NCBI RefSeq assembly: GCF_028554725.1
Contig: NC_071670.1
Span: forward strand, 25,414,001 to 25,478,000
Direction: 5' to 3'
Length of the DNA: 64,000 nucleotides
Origin: Zeugodacus cucurbitae
Taxonomy: Eukaryota; Arthropoda; Insecta; Diptera; Tephritidae
The notes below the pieces were generated by a model. It saw only the letters and a program-made list of their open reading frames with translations, was not told the origin of the DNA and did not search any database. A program made the position numbers and the translations under genes. The stretch's first letter is position 1; each line of letters opens with the position of its first letter. Shown piece by piece: positions 42,170 to 52,780 of the stretch.

Positions 42170-44465
42170 ATAGTAGGGAAGGCCTACCATTCATACTACA
42201 CAACACCATGCAATATCGTTTTATCGAAGGTGACATCGACCGCAGGGACACTATCCTAGCTATCGCCCGAATATTAGTGCGCTACTTCGTGGTGAAAACC
42301 GATTGGTGCTAGGCGACTTTAACGCGCACCATGTTCTTTGGCATTATTGTCTGTCAAATGAGCGGAAAGGGATGGAGCTGGCAGAACAGCTCGACATTCT
42401 GCACAATGAATGACGAAGCCCCTACCAGAATTATCAGCATTTGCAGCTGCTCGCCGGACATCACTATTGCTAGCGATGGTCTGATAAACTGCATAACCTG
42501 GCGACCTATGCTAACTCTTGCATCAGAACATCTGCCCATAATTATCTCGATTGAAAAACCTCCCGATTTTATTTTTGCGGACAACCGCATTGTTAAATTT
42601 AGTAAAGCTAACTGGGACGGCTTCACAGAATTCAGCGAGAATGCCTTCGCCGCCCTACCCATTCCTACGGACATAATCGTTGGCGAACGTCAATTCCGCA
42701 TGGTGATCACTGCTGCTACTGCTCGCTTCATACCAGCCGGAAGAATTTCAAACATGCGCCTGAATTTCCCGGTTGAAGCGGCAGTTGTAGCAAATGAGCG
42801 TTACGCCAGGTCGATCCCTGTAATTCCCGCTTAAGAGATCTTAATTTGGAGATGCGACAGCTGGTAAACAACTACATATAAGCGCACGAAATGGGTAGAG
42901 TCCAGCAATCTTTCCACTGGTGTTAGCAAGCTCTGGTCAACCGCAAATCCCTTTCAAACCCGAGGAGACATGACGACCGGGTTGAAATTCAATTCGGTAG
43001 CCATGCCCCCTCGGACCCGGAGAGGTGCGAAAGCTATTTTAGTACACAATTTATACTGCACCCCCCGGATGACAAGGCTAAAAGACGTGTCACCAGACGG
43101 CTGCGCAAAATGCGAAACAACGGCGCGCCACTTGTTTTTACCAGTGGGGAGATTCAGGAGGTCACCAGGAAGACCAAGTCCTCCAAAGCCATCGGCCTTG
43201 ACGGAATCAATTCTTTAATGTTGAAACACCTAGGTTCAACGGGAGTGGAATATCTCACCAAGGTACTCAATATGTCGCTAACCACTCTAAAATTCCAGAT
43301 ATGTGTAAAATCGTAAGAGTGGTTCCACTACTGAAACCAGGGAAACCCGCCAACCAAGGGGAGTCTTATCGCCCGATAACTCTCCTTTCCCCAGTAGTGA
43401 AGACACTTGAGGCCTTGCTGCTCCCGACACTCACGTATCATCTGAACCTAGCGGAACATCAACATGGTTGACACTAAGCGTCATAAATGGCGAGATAGTT
43501 CACTAAGCGTCATAAATGGCGAGGTAGTTCATGGTCTTAATCAAAAACTACCCTGTAAGAGAACCGTCCCAGTGGCACTTGCACTCGCACCCACTAAATC
43601 CACGTCGACCCTCTTTACCAACTGGATGAAGGAGTACAGACTAAATCTGAATATTCACGTCGATGGCACACCAATACCGACTGTGAATAATCCCAAGATT
43701 TTGGATGTCATTTGACAGTCTGCACTCCTTCACTCCACACACGACCGCGATAATCACTAAAGTACAGAGCCGCAACAAAATCCTCAAGTCGCTAGCCGGT
43801 AGGACATGGAGAAAGGACAAAGAAACGTTGCTGGCCACTTACAAGGCTATCGGCCGGCCGGTCGTAAATTACGCAGCACCGGTATGGTCACCTGGATGCA
43901 GCGGCACGCAGCAGAGGAAGATACATACGTGTCAAAACACCGCACTCCGAACAGCTACAGGATGCCACTTGATGTCACCAGAAGCACATTTGCAAAATGA
44001 AGCCACTATGCTGCCTATTAAGGAGCATAATGAACTGTTTACCAAGCAGTTTCTACTTGCTGGAAGCAGAACCACCCCCAGGTGCATTAATAAGTCACTC
44101 CTACAATACGTCGACGATATTGAACAATACACCGATCAGACTGCGGACGCAGACAGTTTTAGACACGTTCTAAGCGCTATTCACAGAATGGCGTCCTTGG
44201 AACAAAACTACCACCTTTAGCGGACGAAGAGCATGAGTTGTCGCGTGAAACTCGAGTTACTTTTGCGCAAATTCGTTCTGGATATAATAGCAGGTTTTAA
44301 CTCCTACTTATCCAGACTGAACCCCGACATACAAACTACATGTCCTGCATGCAACGAGTCCTCGCATGACACTACCACTTTTTTGCATGCCCAATGAACC
44401 CTACACATCTAACACCCCTTTCCCTTTGGTCAGACCCCGTCGAAAAGGAAAAATATTAGATCGAA
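42170..44465 (+). mobile_element. jockey-type LINE J2, internally deleted ORF2
   Basis: Endonuclease part: SYRPNISALLRGENRLVLGD then FNAHHVLWHYCLSNE, and after a shift CTMNDEAPTRIISICSCSPD, ITIASDGLINCITWRPMLTL. Linker and RT: VFTSGEIQEVTRKTKSSKAI to LLKPGKPANQGESYRPITLL. The central RT (with YADD) is deleted: the frame passes from RTVPVALAL to PTKSTSTLFTNWMKEYRLNL. The C-terminal zinc motif is at ~44340 (TTCPACNESSHDTTTFLHA). Confidence 0.8.
43470..43530 (+). repeat. short tandem duplication inside J2
   Basis: CACTAAGCGTCATAAATGGC is present twice in direct tandem (about 43473 and 43502), joined at GATAGTT. J1 has the unit only once. Confidence 0.8.
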
Positions 44466-44470
44466 GTGTT

Positions 44471-44590
44471 TGAGAAAAAGCTTGGTAAGTACCTCGAGGC
44501 ACTTAAGCGGGATTTATTTAAATGCCTTTCCCACTTAAGTGTCTCAAAAGTCTTGCATGTTAAGAAGGGGCACTTGTGCGGGGATTACTG
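44471..44590 (-). mobile_element. CCCCGCTTAAG-family terminus, inverted relative to 19933
   Basis: Reversed from 44590 it reads CAGTAATCCCCGCACAAGTG and matches 19933-20055 over ~120 bp, ending in the AAAAAGCTTGGTAAG motif. TA follows at 44591. One-ended, like the copy at 19933. Confidence 0.65.
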
Positions 44591-44595
44591 TATAT

Positions 44596-44935
44596 CTCAT
44601 TCTGCAGTCCTCTCTACTTCTTTCTTCACATACGTGATTGTTCTAAGCGTTTTAGATTGGAACCTCTGTATTACATCAATATTAGTTGCACAGATTAGTC
44701 CCACATTTGAATGCCATACATTCAAATCATCTTTATGACCGCATTGTATAACAGCACTCTGTTGTGTTGGCTAAGTTTAGAGTTTTTATTTAAGGGCCAA
44801 TTTAAATTTGCTGCTCTTATCTTTCTGCAAGTTATTTTACTCGCTATATGTTTTCGCCACGTGAGGTTTCTAGCCAGATGAATTCCAAAATATGTTACTG
44901 TATGGGGTACTAAAATATTGTAAATTTTTACGGCC
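44596..44935 (-). pseudogene. jockey-type reverse transcriptase C-terminal fragment
   Basis: Minus strand: VTYFGIHLARNLTWRKHIAS, NKNSKLSQHNRVLLYNAVIK, MI-stop-MYGIQMWD, with further stops. YLGIHLDxxLTWxxHI and YGIQLW are typical of the thumb region of jockey RTs. A TGA again takes the place of an expected tryptophan codon. It is a different subfamily from J1 and J2. Confidence 0.65.
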
Positions 44936-47315
44936 GGGTACGTTTTTGTTCTTCGACAAAATGTAATTTACTTGCTTTGTTCATTCACGTTTATACTTCA
45001 GTTGGCGAGGCATTCTTCAAAAGAACTTAAGTGATATCAAAATCTTGTTAATTATTGGACCATATAATGTTTTGAGTTGGGCCTTAATCTACTTTTCAAA
45101 CTTTACATACTCACGCATTTCAGGTTCTTTCATTTTAAACCTGCAAATGCACTTGTCTCTTCAACCATCTTTATCTTTATGCGACATTGAATTTTCTTTT
45201 ACCGGGATCTGGCACTAAAGACAATCATATTTTGGGATCCAGCAAAGCAATCTGAATTTTCTGACTTGTTGTGCCGAAGACGCCTTCATCAACCACGCTT
45301 GCGTTGAAATTGCCCAGCACGATTTCGACATGCTACCCCCCTCATAAGTTCATTCTTGGCGCCTCCCGTTGAGCTTTGGCTCTATCGTTGAGTGTTCATT
45401 GCGCTTCAATAGCACATAATTCAAAGATGTAGTCTTACTATAGAAAGGGGTGAATGATCATCATGGCTGGGAGCCCTTAAAGAACTCAGTCGCGAACTTA
45501 GTTTACATGGGATAAAAACTATACACTGAAAGAGCGCTTTTAAGCAAATTTCAAGAAGACGCAGACCAAACCATAACAAATTAATATTCACCACAGCAAA
45601 CTAGCATCATCAGCTATAATTAACTGCATGACAGCTGAACAGCCTGATTTCGTTCTCTTTCTGAAGCCATGGGTTAATTGATGGCTTATCTGCAGATTGG
45701 GAACAGCGGAATACATTTTATACAAGGCAAACTGTAAAGGTAAAATTTCGTAATGTATGTATATTGGCCAGGAAAAACCTTAACAATTTTAAAATACATA
45801 GCTATAGTATTCAAGAAAACACGACTGTAAGCTGGGGGACGAGCAGAAGCAAATATAGGCTGGAGTTATATTTGCTAGTTATAAATGTATGTAGGTGTAT
45901 TATCCCTATTGCACAGCAAAAGCTTAGTGCCTAGTGTATAGTTAAAGAGCGGTCAACGACTATCTCAGCTGATAAAAGCTTGAGCTTAAAAAATTACAGA
46001 AAGATTGCAAAAGGCAATTTAATGTAGCAAATCAATTTTTACCTCTGAAGGCTGTGGAAATTATTATAACCTGCTAAAACTATTAGGCAATTCACAAGCT
46101 TTGTTGTATGTCTTATGTCATATTTTAATATTCTTAAAAAATACGACACTTGTGAGCACCCTTAACTGTTGTATGTCATATTTCTACACTTATAGCGTTT
46201 TCTTTTCTCGATGAAAATGCTGCCTTTTTATATTTCAACATTATACAAATGCTGTACTACCTTTTTGAATGTTTTCCATTTTTTACGTGATAAAATAACA
46301 GAGAAATGTCTTCCTATTAAGCTAGTCAACTCTCATCCACAATTTGAAAATCCGAATACAGGGCAGAATAAATGTTACATTTTTTTGAGAAAAGAAAACG
46401 CTATTCATCAGCTGATAGTGAAAAATTAAGAAGACAGAAATGCTATATATCCGTGATCCGCGATAAAAAATCATCAATATATATATGCGATCATCCGATT
46501 TTGGCCTTAGCAAAAAAAAAGCGATTTTTACTGAGGCCAAAACCAGATATATGTCCGTAGTTTCCAGATATATACAATGTGCGGTATAAATCGGTTGAGA
46601 AGTGTTCGGGCAGAAGGGCACGAGCAAAACCGACCACTGACCGACCCAAAAAAAACCGTTCTTCACAGAAAACCGACTACCCACTCGTCGAAGTTTTGCC
46701 ACAAAACGCCCCAAAGCCCCACCCACCGACCGCCCACACTGCCACGAGTGTGTCCCAAAAACAAAAACCGGTTCCAAAAAGTAACCGGTTACTGCAGTAC
46801 TAGGCATATGCCGCAAAAAACCGAAAAAATTCGGCAGCAAGTGGGTAGGGGTATAGAATAGCGAACTCAAGAAACATACCACGCAGTGTTGAATAAGTCA
46901 TATTTTAATTTTGCATGTGAAAAAATTTTGGGACTGTTAATGGATACTCAATGTACTAATGAAGTTATGTGAACAACCCATATTTGTTAAACCAAAAGTG
47001 GATCTAACATCTCACAAAACGAACTATTTAATATATGAGGTTACCACATTAATATTGATCTAAAAATAAATACAATATCACTGACAAAAGCATAAGAGAC
47101 TTCAGTGATATAATAACTAATGCTGTTGAATATTAAACACCAAATAAAACCTATAAGTCACTTGGCTTCAGTCTTTAACTGAGCTGGTTTTGTGATTTTA
47201 TCCGAAACTATTTACATATATGCTGTCTTGACAACGCATCTTTCACAATATTATTCTTCGAGACTAATAAAACTTGGTACGGGCTTTTCATACTTTAAAT
47301 TTCAAATTTTACATG
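44936..47315. other. mostly unassigned sequence with a possible RTE endonuclease scrap and a C-rich island
   Basis: On the minus strand near 45230-45340 the reading HVEIVLGNFNASVVDEGVFG resembles the GDFNA motif region of an RTE-type endonuclease; weak. 46580-46830 is markedly richer in G+C, with reiterated ACCGAC and CCAC units and two AACCGGTT sites. 47340 onward enters an LTR. No gene is supported elsewhere. Confidence 0.35.
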
Positions 47316-47763
47316 GATGTTGTTTAGTCCAAACAAATACTCCTCTGCATTACTCTCCAAAACGTAAGTAATGCAGAGGAGATGAACCCCCCAACTTCAC
47401 CCATGACCATCACCCTTTACACACAACAACATGTAGAGAAAAAGAAGTGAAGTGAGTAACACGAAAACACCCAAAGCCGGGCTTTTCAAGTAAATTTAAA
47501 AACACGCGCTTTAAACTAAAGATCACAAATACACAAAACTCAATTTAAAGTGAACTAATAATACAAAACACAACACGCAAATTAAAATATAATAAACCTA
47601 ACCCGAGAATACAAAAACCCGCACAAAACAAAGTGCAACTAAAGAAGGAAGAATAATCTACACATAACATAAATCCACAAAAGGAAGAATTATACTGTAC
47701 ACAACATAAAGAGGAATACAAACACAAAGCAGGTCACTATTTTAAATATCCACTAACACTAAA

Positions 47764-49500
47764 CCGAAGGTTTCAAGACCGGAGCATCCTCATGTAGAGA
47801 CCAAGGTGGTAATCTGGTAACCGATGTCCAGGGCATACTGGGATTATGGAGGGAACACTTCTCCGACCTGCTGAATGGCAGTGAGAGTACAACACCAGGA
47901 GATGGCGAACCCGATCCCCCAATCGATGACGATGGAACAGATGTTCCATTACCCGACCATGAAGAAATTCGAATAGCAATTACCCGCTTGAAGAACAACA
48001 AAGCAGCGGGGGCCGATAGATTACCGGCAGAACTATTCAAATACGGCGGCGAAGAACTGATAAGGTGCATGCATCAGCTTCTTTGCAGAATATGGTCGGA
48101 AGAAAGCATGCCTGACGATTGGAATCTCAGTGTGCTCTGCCCAATCCATAAAAAGGGAGATCCCACAATCTGCGCCAATTACCGTGGGATCAGCCTCCTA
48201 AATATCGCATACAAGGTTCTATCGAGCGTATTGTGTGAAAGACTAAAGCCCACCGTCAACAAACTGATTGGACCTTATCAGTGTGGCTTTAGACCTGGAA
48301 AATCGACAACTGACCAGATATTCACCATGCGCCAAATCTTGGAAAAGACCCGAGAAAAGAGGATCGACACACACCACCTTTTTGTCGATTTTAAAGCTGC
48401 TTTCGACAGCACGAAAAGGAGTTGCCTTTACGCCGCGATGTCTGAATTTGGTATCCCCGCAAAGCGAATACGGCTGTGTAAATTGACGTTGAGCAACACC
48501 AAAAGCTCCGTCATGATTGGGAAGGACCTCTCCGAGCCGTTCGATACCAAACGAGGTTCAGACAAGGTGACTCACTATCGTGCGACTTCTTTAACCTGAT
48601 GCTGGAAAAAATTATAAGAGCTGCAGAGCTAAACCGAGAAGGTACAATCTTCTACAAGAGTGTACAGCTCCTGGCGTACGCCGATGATATTGATATCATC
48701 GGAAGCAACAACCGCGCCGTTTGTTCTGCTTTTTCCCGCATGGATAAGGAGGCGAAGCGAATGGGTCTGGAGGTGAATGAGGACAAGACGAAATATCTCC
48801 TGTCATCAAACAAACAGTCGGCGCATTCGCGTCTTGGCTCCCACGTCACTGTTGACAGTCATAACTTCGAGGTCGTAGATAATTTCGTATACCTGGGAAC
48901 CAGCATCAACAACACGAACAATGTCAGCCTCGAAATCCAGCGCAGAATAACTCTTGCCAACAGGTGCTACTTTGGACTGAGTAGGCAATTGAAGAGTAAA
49001 GTCCTCTCTCGACGAACCAAAATCAAGCTCTACAAGTCGCTTATCATTCCCGTCCTGCTTTACGGTGCAGAAGCTTGGACGATGTCAACATCAGATGAGA
49101 CGACACTAGGAGTTTTCGAGAGGAAAATTTTGCGCAAGATTTATGGTCCTCAGAACATTGGCAACGGCGAATACCGCAGACGATGGAACGATGAGCTGTA
49201 CGAGTTATACGACGACATTGACATAGTTCAGCGAATAAAAAGACAGCGGCTACGCTGGCTAGGTCATGTTGTCCGAATGGACGAAAACACTCCAGCCCTG
49301 AAAGTGTTCGATGCAGTACCCGCCGGAGGAAGCCGAGGAAGGGGAAGGCCTCCACTCCGTTGGAGGGACCAGGTGGAGAGCGACCTGGTTACACTTGGGA
49401 TCTCCAACTGGCGCCGAACTGCGAAGGAGAGAGACAGGTGGCGCACTATCGTCGATTCGGCTATAACCGGCTAAACGGTTGCAACGCCAATCACATACAT
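47764..49500 (+). mobile_element. RTE-like LINE, 5'-truncated, 12-bp target duplication
   Basis: It is flanked by ACTAACACTAAA at 47752-47763 and 49501-49512; the right LTR has this sequence once. It carries most of the RT region and the C-terminal domain, and ends ...CGCCAATCACATACAT without polyA, as RTE elements often do. The high G+C and nearly open frame suggest recent insertion. Confidence 0.85.
47769..49474 (+). pseudogene. RTE-type reverse transcriptase, one frameshift
   Basis: Frame 1 (47769-48555): GFKTGASSCRDQGGNLVTDV, LKNNKAAGADRLPAELFKYG, CPIHKKGDPTICANYRGISL, CGFRPGKSTTDQIFTMRQIL, HHLFVDFKAAFDS. A single T is missing at about 48555 where RGFRQGDSLSCDFFNLML is expected. Frame 2 (to 49474): LLAYADDIDIIG with the catalytic DD, LVNEDKTKYLL-like block, RRITLANRCYFGLSRQLKSK, LLYGAEAWTM, FERKILRKIYGP, RLRWLGHVVRMDE. 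The upstream endonuclease is lost by 5' truncation. The family belongs to the endonuclease-RT LINEs common in insects. Confidence 0.85.
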
Positions 49501-49642
49501 ACTAACACTAAATTATAACTAATTATACAAAGAACAATAAACCCTATTGTCAACCCACACCCCCGTATAAATAAACGAAATTAATAACGTTAAAACTCTT
49601 TCCTTCAAACGGAATCGGTCTCAACGTCATCATAACTCGACA

Positions 49643-50299
49643 TTTTTTGGTCCTATCATCGTTGGAATACACCGACATCCAATAAAAAGTTTCAACACGG
49701 ATCACACCCAACAACTAAATAAATAAAACACCCCAAAATTATAATGATTGAGAAATCTTTTTGTACGACCCATTATTTTTATTTTTATTAAAAGTGCAAT
49801 CCAGACAAAAAACCTCAAATTTCAAATTGTGTATTTAAGTGTACTTAAATTCATTTTATTTGTCTCCCTTGAGTTAACCTAATTTTGCTTTGCACTAATT
49901 ATTACATACATACATGTACCGAAAATAAGTAGTGCAATAAAAACATATGATTGTTTGCCGTTGGCTATTGCACTCTTGTCAAAAATAATTAATATATACA
50001 CACACCCGCACTAGCGATCTAGTTCGTATAAGAATTGTTGGTAGCGATCACCAATAGCAGGCAATGCACACTACAGCAAGCACCCAATAGGAAATCCAAT
50101 ACGTGACCCAGTAGGAAAAATTACAAACGTCCTACAAAAAATTTAATTCCGATTTTTGTGGTTTATTTCGTGAAATAATTCGGATTTCGAATCCGTAGCA
50201 AATTTCAAGGATTCAGTAACAAAATCCCACTCACTCCACATTGTCACAGTTAGAAAGTCATATGTTAATGTGTCATAAAACCCGATAGCTAAACCCTCA
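49643..50299. other. LTR element leader
   Basis: Directly after the left LTR comes TTTTTTGGTCCTATCATCG, where the primer-binding site should be; I could not assign the tRNA. The rest, to 50299, is AT-rich with no clear gag frame. Confidence 0.4.
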
Positions 50300-50581
50300 A
50301 ATACTTCTTCTCAACCCCACTCGGAAGGTTGCAACCTTTGCAATAAGCATCACTCGATTCGTGAATGCATCCAATTCCTAACATTGAATGTTGAGACCCG
50401 CATAACCACGATTAAAAAGTACGGATATTGCTACAACTGCTTAGCTTTATCACACAGTTATAAGAATTGCATTATTAAAAACACTTGTCGCAAATGTCAC
50501 AAAAGACATAATACACTGATACACAAAGAATATAACCCTAGACCTGAATCCACCCCGGAGAATAAACAGTTCATTTCCTGA
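50300..50581 (+). CDS. BEL/Pao gag C-terminal zinc-knuckle segment
   Basis: Open frame containing CNLCNKHHSIRECIQFLTLN, VETRITTIKKYGYCYNCLAL, SHSYKNC and CRKCHKRHNTLIH. This C-x2-C...H...C pattern, YCYNCL and HxTLLH-like end are the hallmark of BEL/Pao gag. A stop follows at 50579-50581; the protease lies in another frame, a few bases on. Confidence 0.75.
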   Translation, partial: NTSSQPHSEGCNLCNKHHSIRECIQFLTLNVETRITTIKKYGYCYNCLALSHSYKNCIIKNTCRKCHKRHNTLIHKEYNPRPESTPENKQFIS

Positions 50582-50589
50582 TACCGCAA

Positions 50590-51677
50590 TACCCATCCAG
50601 AACACAACCCAGCAAGCCTATACTACTACTATACAGTCCACTCAAACATCTCAAGACCCTCTCAACCCAAGTAGGAAGCAAACATTATTGGGTACTGCAA
50701 TGGTTCAGTTAGAGCATAATGGTCAGCGATATTCTGCAAGAGCTCTAATAGATTCAGGATCAGAGGCCACATTTATATCTCAAAGGCTTCAACGAAGTCT
50801 GGATATACCCACCCACTCAATATCAGCCCAAGGGACAGGAATAACCAACACGGTTTTAACAACCCTCACGAAAATTTGCAATATTACCCTTTGTTCACCC
50901 GTAAACACAAATTACAAAATATCGACTCAAGCATTCATCATGAATAGCCTTTCCGATAATGTACCCACATACCCAATAAACCCAAATCTGGGTCTAAATA
51001 ATCTTTGCTTCACCCTAGCGGACACCCAATTCCACAAACCGAGACTCGTGGATATATTAATTGGTAGTGATATCTACCCAAATATCCTACTAGGTGGTGT
51101 AAAACAAAATATTCTAGGTTCACTCCTAGCCCAAGAGACAAAATTCAGATGGATTTTGTCCGGACCCACAATCCAACCCTTCCAAAACTCATCCATTGCA
51201 TCATTTCATAACACTATTAACCCTGAGTATATACTCACTCGGTTTGGGGAGGTGGAGGATATCCCAAAGGATCCCGTAAGTCCCAGATCTGATGAAATAT
51301 GTGAAGAAAAGTTTCAAAAAACTACCCGAAGTAAATCAGACGGGCGCTATATATCAACCCTACCCACTACTCGGAAGAAAAATAAAAGGGATGATCACAA
51401 CACGACCAGATCATCATCAATCACCCACCAACGAAGAAATAAAACTCATCGTCATGTTGCATGCGGATTGTGCAAGGATAACCACCGGTTAGCCACATGT
51501 ACCAGATACTTGTCGTCTAACTTACACAAAAAATTGGAAGCAGTCCTCAACCACCGCTATTGCGTAAACTGTTTAGCCAGATCACACAAAACAGAAGGAT
51601 GCACAATGTTCGATGTTCCACTTGCAATAGAAAACATCATTCATCTCTACATGGTCACCCAAGACTACACCCAGTAA
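50590..51677 (+). CDS. BEL/Pao-like aspartic protease region followed by a second zinc-knuckle module
   Basis: Residues from GTAMVQLEHNGQRYSARALI through DSGSEATFISQRLQRSL give the protease active site (DSGS). Next come DILIGSDIYPNILLGGVKQN and FRWILSGPTI, the BEL/Pao (DUF1758-type) protease signature. About 100 codons later comes a second knuckle module: CGLCKDNHRLATCTRYLSSN, RYCVNCLARSHKTEGC; in the next frame CSTCNRKHHSSLHGHPRLHP follows. A protease placed before another gag-type knuckle block is not the usual order, and points to a chimera. The ATG is at 50688 but the frame is open upstream from about 50590. Confidence 0.75.
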
Positions 51678-51740
51678 ACGAGAAAGAAGTTGTTGAGACA
51701 CCCCGGCTACCATCCTTATTAGCTAAACAGACCCTTACAC

Positions 51741-52033
51741 ACTCTTAAACCCGACCCTAAGAGACTTAAGTGACGTTGCTCAAATATTCTTTGACAACAT
51801 AGTCCTATCTGACCCTCATACTCACACCAAAGCAGAGCTAAAGCTGGAGATTGGAGCGGATACCTACACATTACTCGGATTGTTCAACCCTAACTTGCAC
51901 CTTATAATAGATAAGTATACTCCAGAAATTTACTCATACCCCACTAATACTTATTTATTTCGCAGATACTGCATGGTGGCCGGTATGTTTAGTGCAAACA
52001 AATACTCCTCTGCATTACTCTCCAAAACGTAAT
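51741..52033 (+). CDS. second protease-like fragment running into the right LTR
   Basis: An open frame without its own ATG: PYTLLNPTLRDLSDVAQIFF, DNIVLSDPHTHTKAELKLEI, GADTYTLLGLFNPN. The pattern (F-N-LADP...VxLVLGADVYxxI) looks like the C-terminal half of a BEL/Pao-type protease domain, lacking the DSGS part. It continues into the LTR start and stops at 52031. Tentative. Confidence 0.45.
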
Positions 52034-52579
52034 AGATAAGTAATGCAGAGGAGATAAACCGCTCCAACTTCACCTATCACCGTCACCCTTTACACACAAC
52101 AACATATAGAGAAAAATAAGTGAAGTGAATAACACGAAAACACCCAACCCGCGCTTTTCAAGTGAACTAAAAAACCCGCGCTTTAAACTAAAGATCACAA
52201 ATACACAAAACTCAATTTAGAGTGAACTAATAATACAAAACACAACACGCAATTTAAAATATAATAAATCCAACCCGAGAATACAAAAACCCGCACAAAA
52301 CAAAGTGCAACTAAAGAAGGAAGAAGAATCTACACATAACATAAATCCACAAAAGGAAGAATTATACTGTACACAACATAAAGAGGAATACAAACATAAA
52401 ACAGGTCACTATTTTAAATATCCACTAACACTAAATTATAACTAATTAAACAAAGAACAATTAACCCTATTGTCAACCCTCACCCCCATATAAATAAACG
52501 AAATTTATAACGTTAAAACTCAAACCACTAACTCTTTTCCTTCAAACGGAACCGGCCTTAACGTCATCATAACTCCACA
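51986..52579 (+). repeat. right LTR (594 bp)
   Basis: TGTTTAGT...CCACA, with the same hairpin arms (52005-52019, 52039-52053) but a longer loop (19 against 12 bases). The uninterrupted ACTAACACTAAATTATAAC at about 52425 shows the pre-insertion state of the left LTR. GATGT follows at 52580. Confidence 0.88.
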
Positions 52580-52780
52580 GATGTATTTATCTGATATTAA
52601 ACATCAAATGATGGTCATTGAAAATGCGAATAATTGTTGCACCATATAGATAACTTCTGAGTTTCGGAGGAACAGCGTTTTTAATAGATATTTACTGAAT
52701 TTGTGAATTGAAAAGACTGGTTGGTCTAGATGGTTAAGTCAGACTAAATTTTACAATTTATAAATTATAATAGTTCAAGT

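Larger units (their letters stand above)
47321..49642 (+). repeat. left LTR, split by an RTE insertion
   Basis: LTR sequence is 47321-47763 plus 49513-49642 (573 bp), against 594 bp in the right LTR; the two agree closely. Near the start is a perfect 15-bp hairpin, CTCCTCTGCATTACT / AGTAATGCAGAGGAG (47340-47354, 47367-47381). Confidence 0.85.
47321..52579 (+). mobile_element. BEL/Pao-like LTR retrotransposon, non-autonomous, GATGT duplication
   Basis: Two LTRs beginning TGTTTAGT and ending ACA, 47321-49642 (interrupted) and 51986-52579, are flanked by the identical 5-bp GATGT (47316-47320 and 52580-52584). The internal part encodes zinc knuckles and a protease of BEL/Pao type, but there is no RT, RNase H or integrase, so it depends on other elements. 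The left LTR contains an RTE-like LINE. The strand is taken from the internal coding direction. Confidence 0.85.

Noticed and set aside
42331..42834. 167-codon frame considered as an independent gene
   Set aside because: The reading matches the endonuclease-linker part of a jockey-type ORF2 after a frameshift, so it is part of LINE J2.
46322..46882. 186-codon minus-strand open frame, and overlapping plus-strand frames
   Set aside because: Composition follows the C-rich island on one strand; no family motif, no splice or start context, and three overlapping frames are open by chance.
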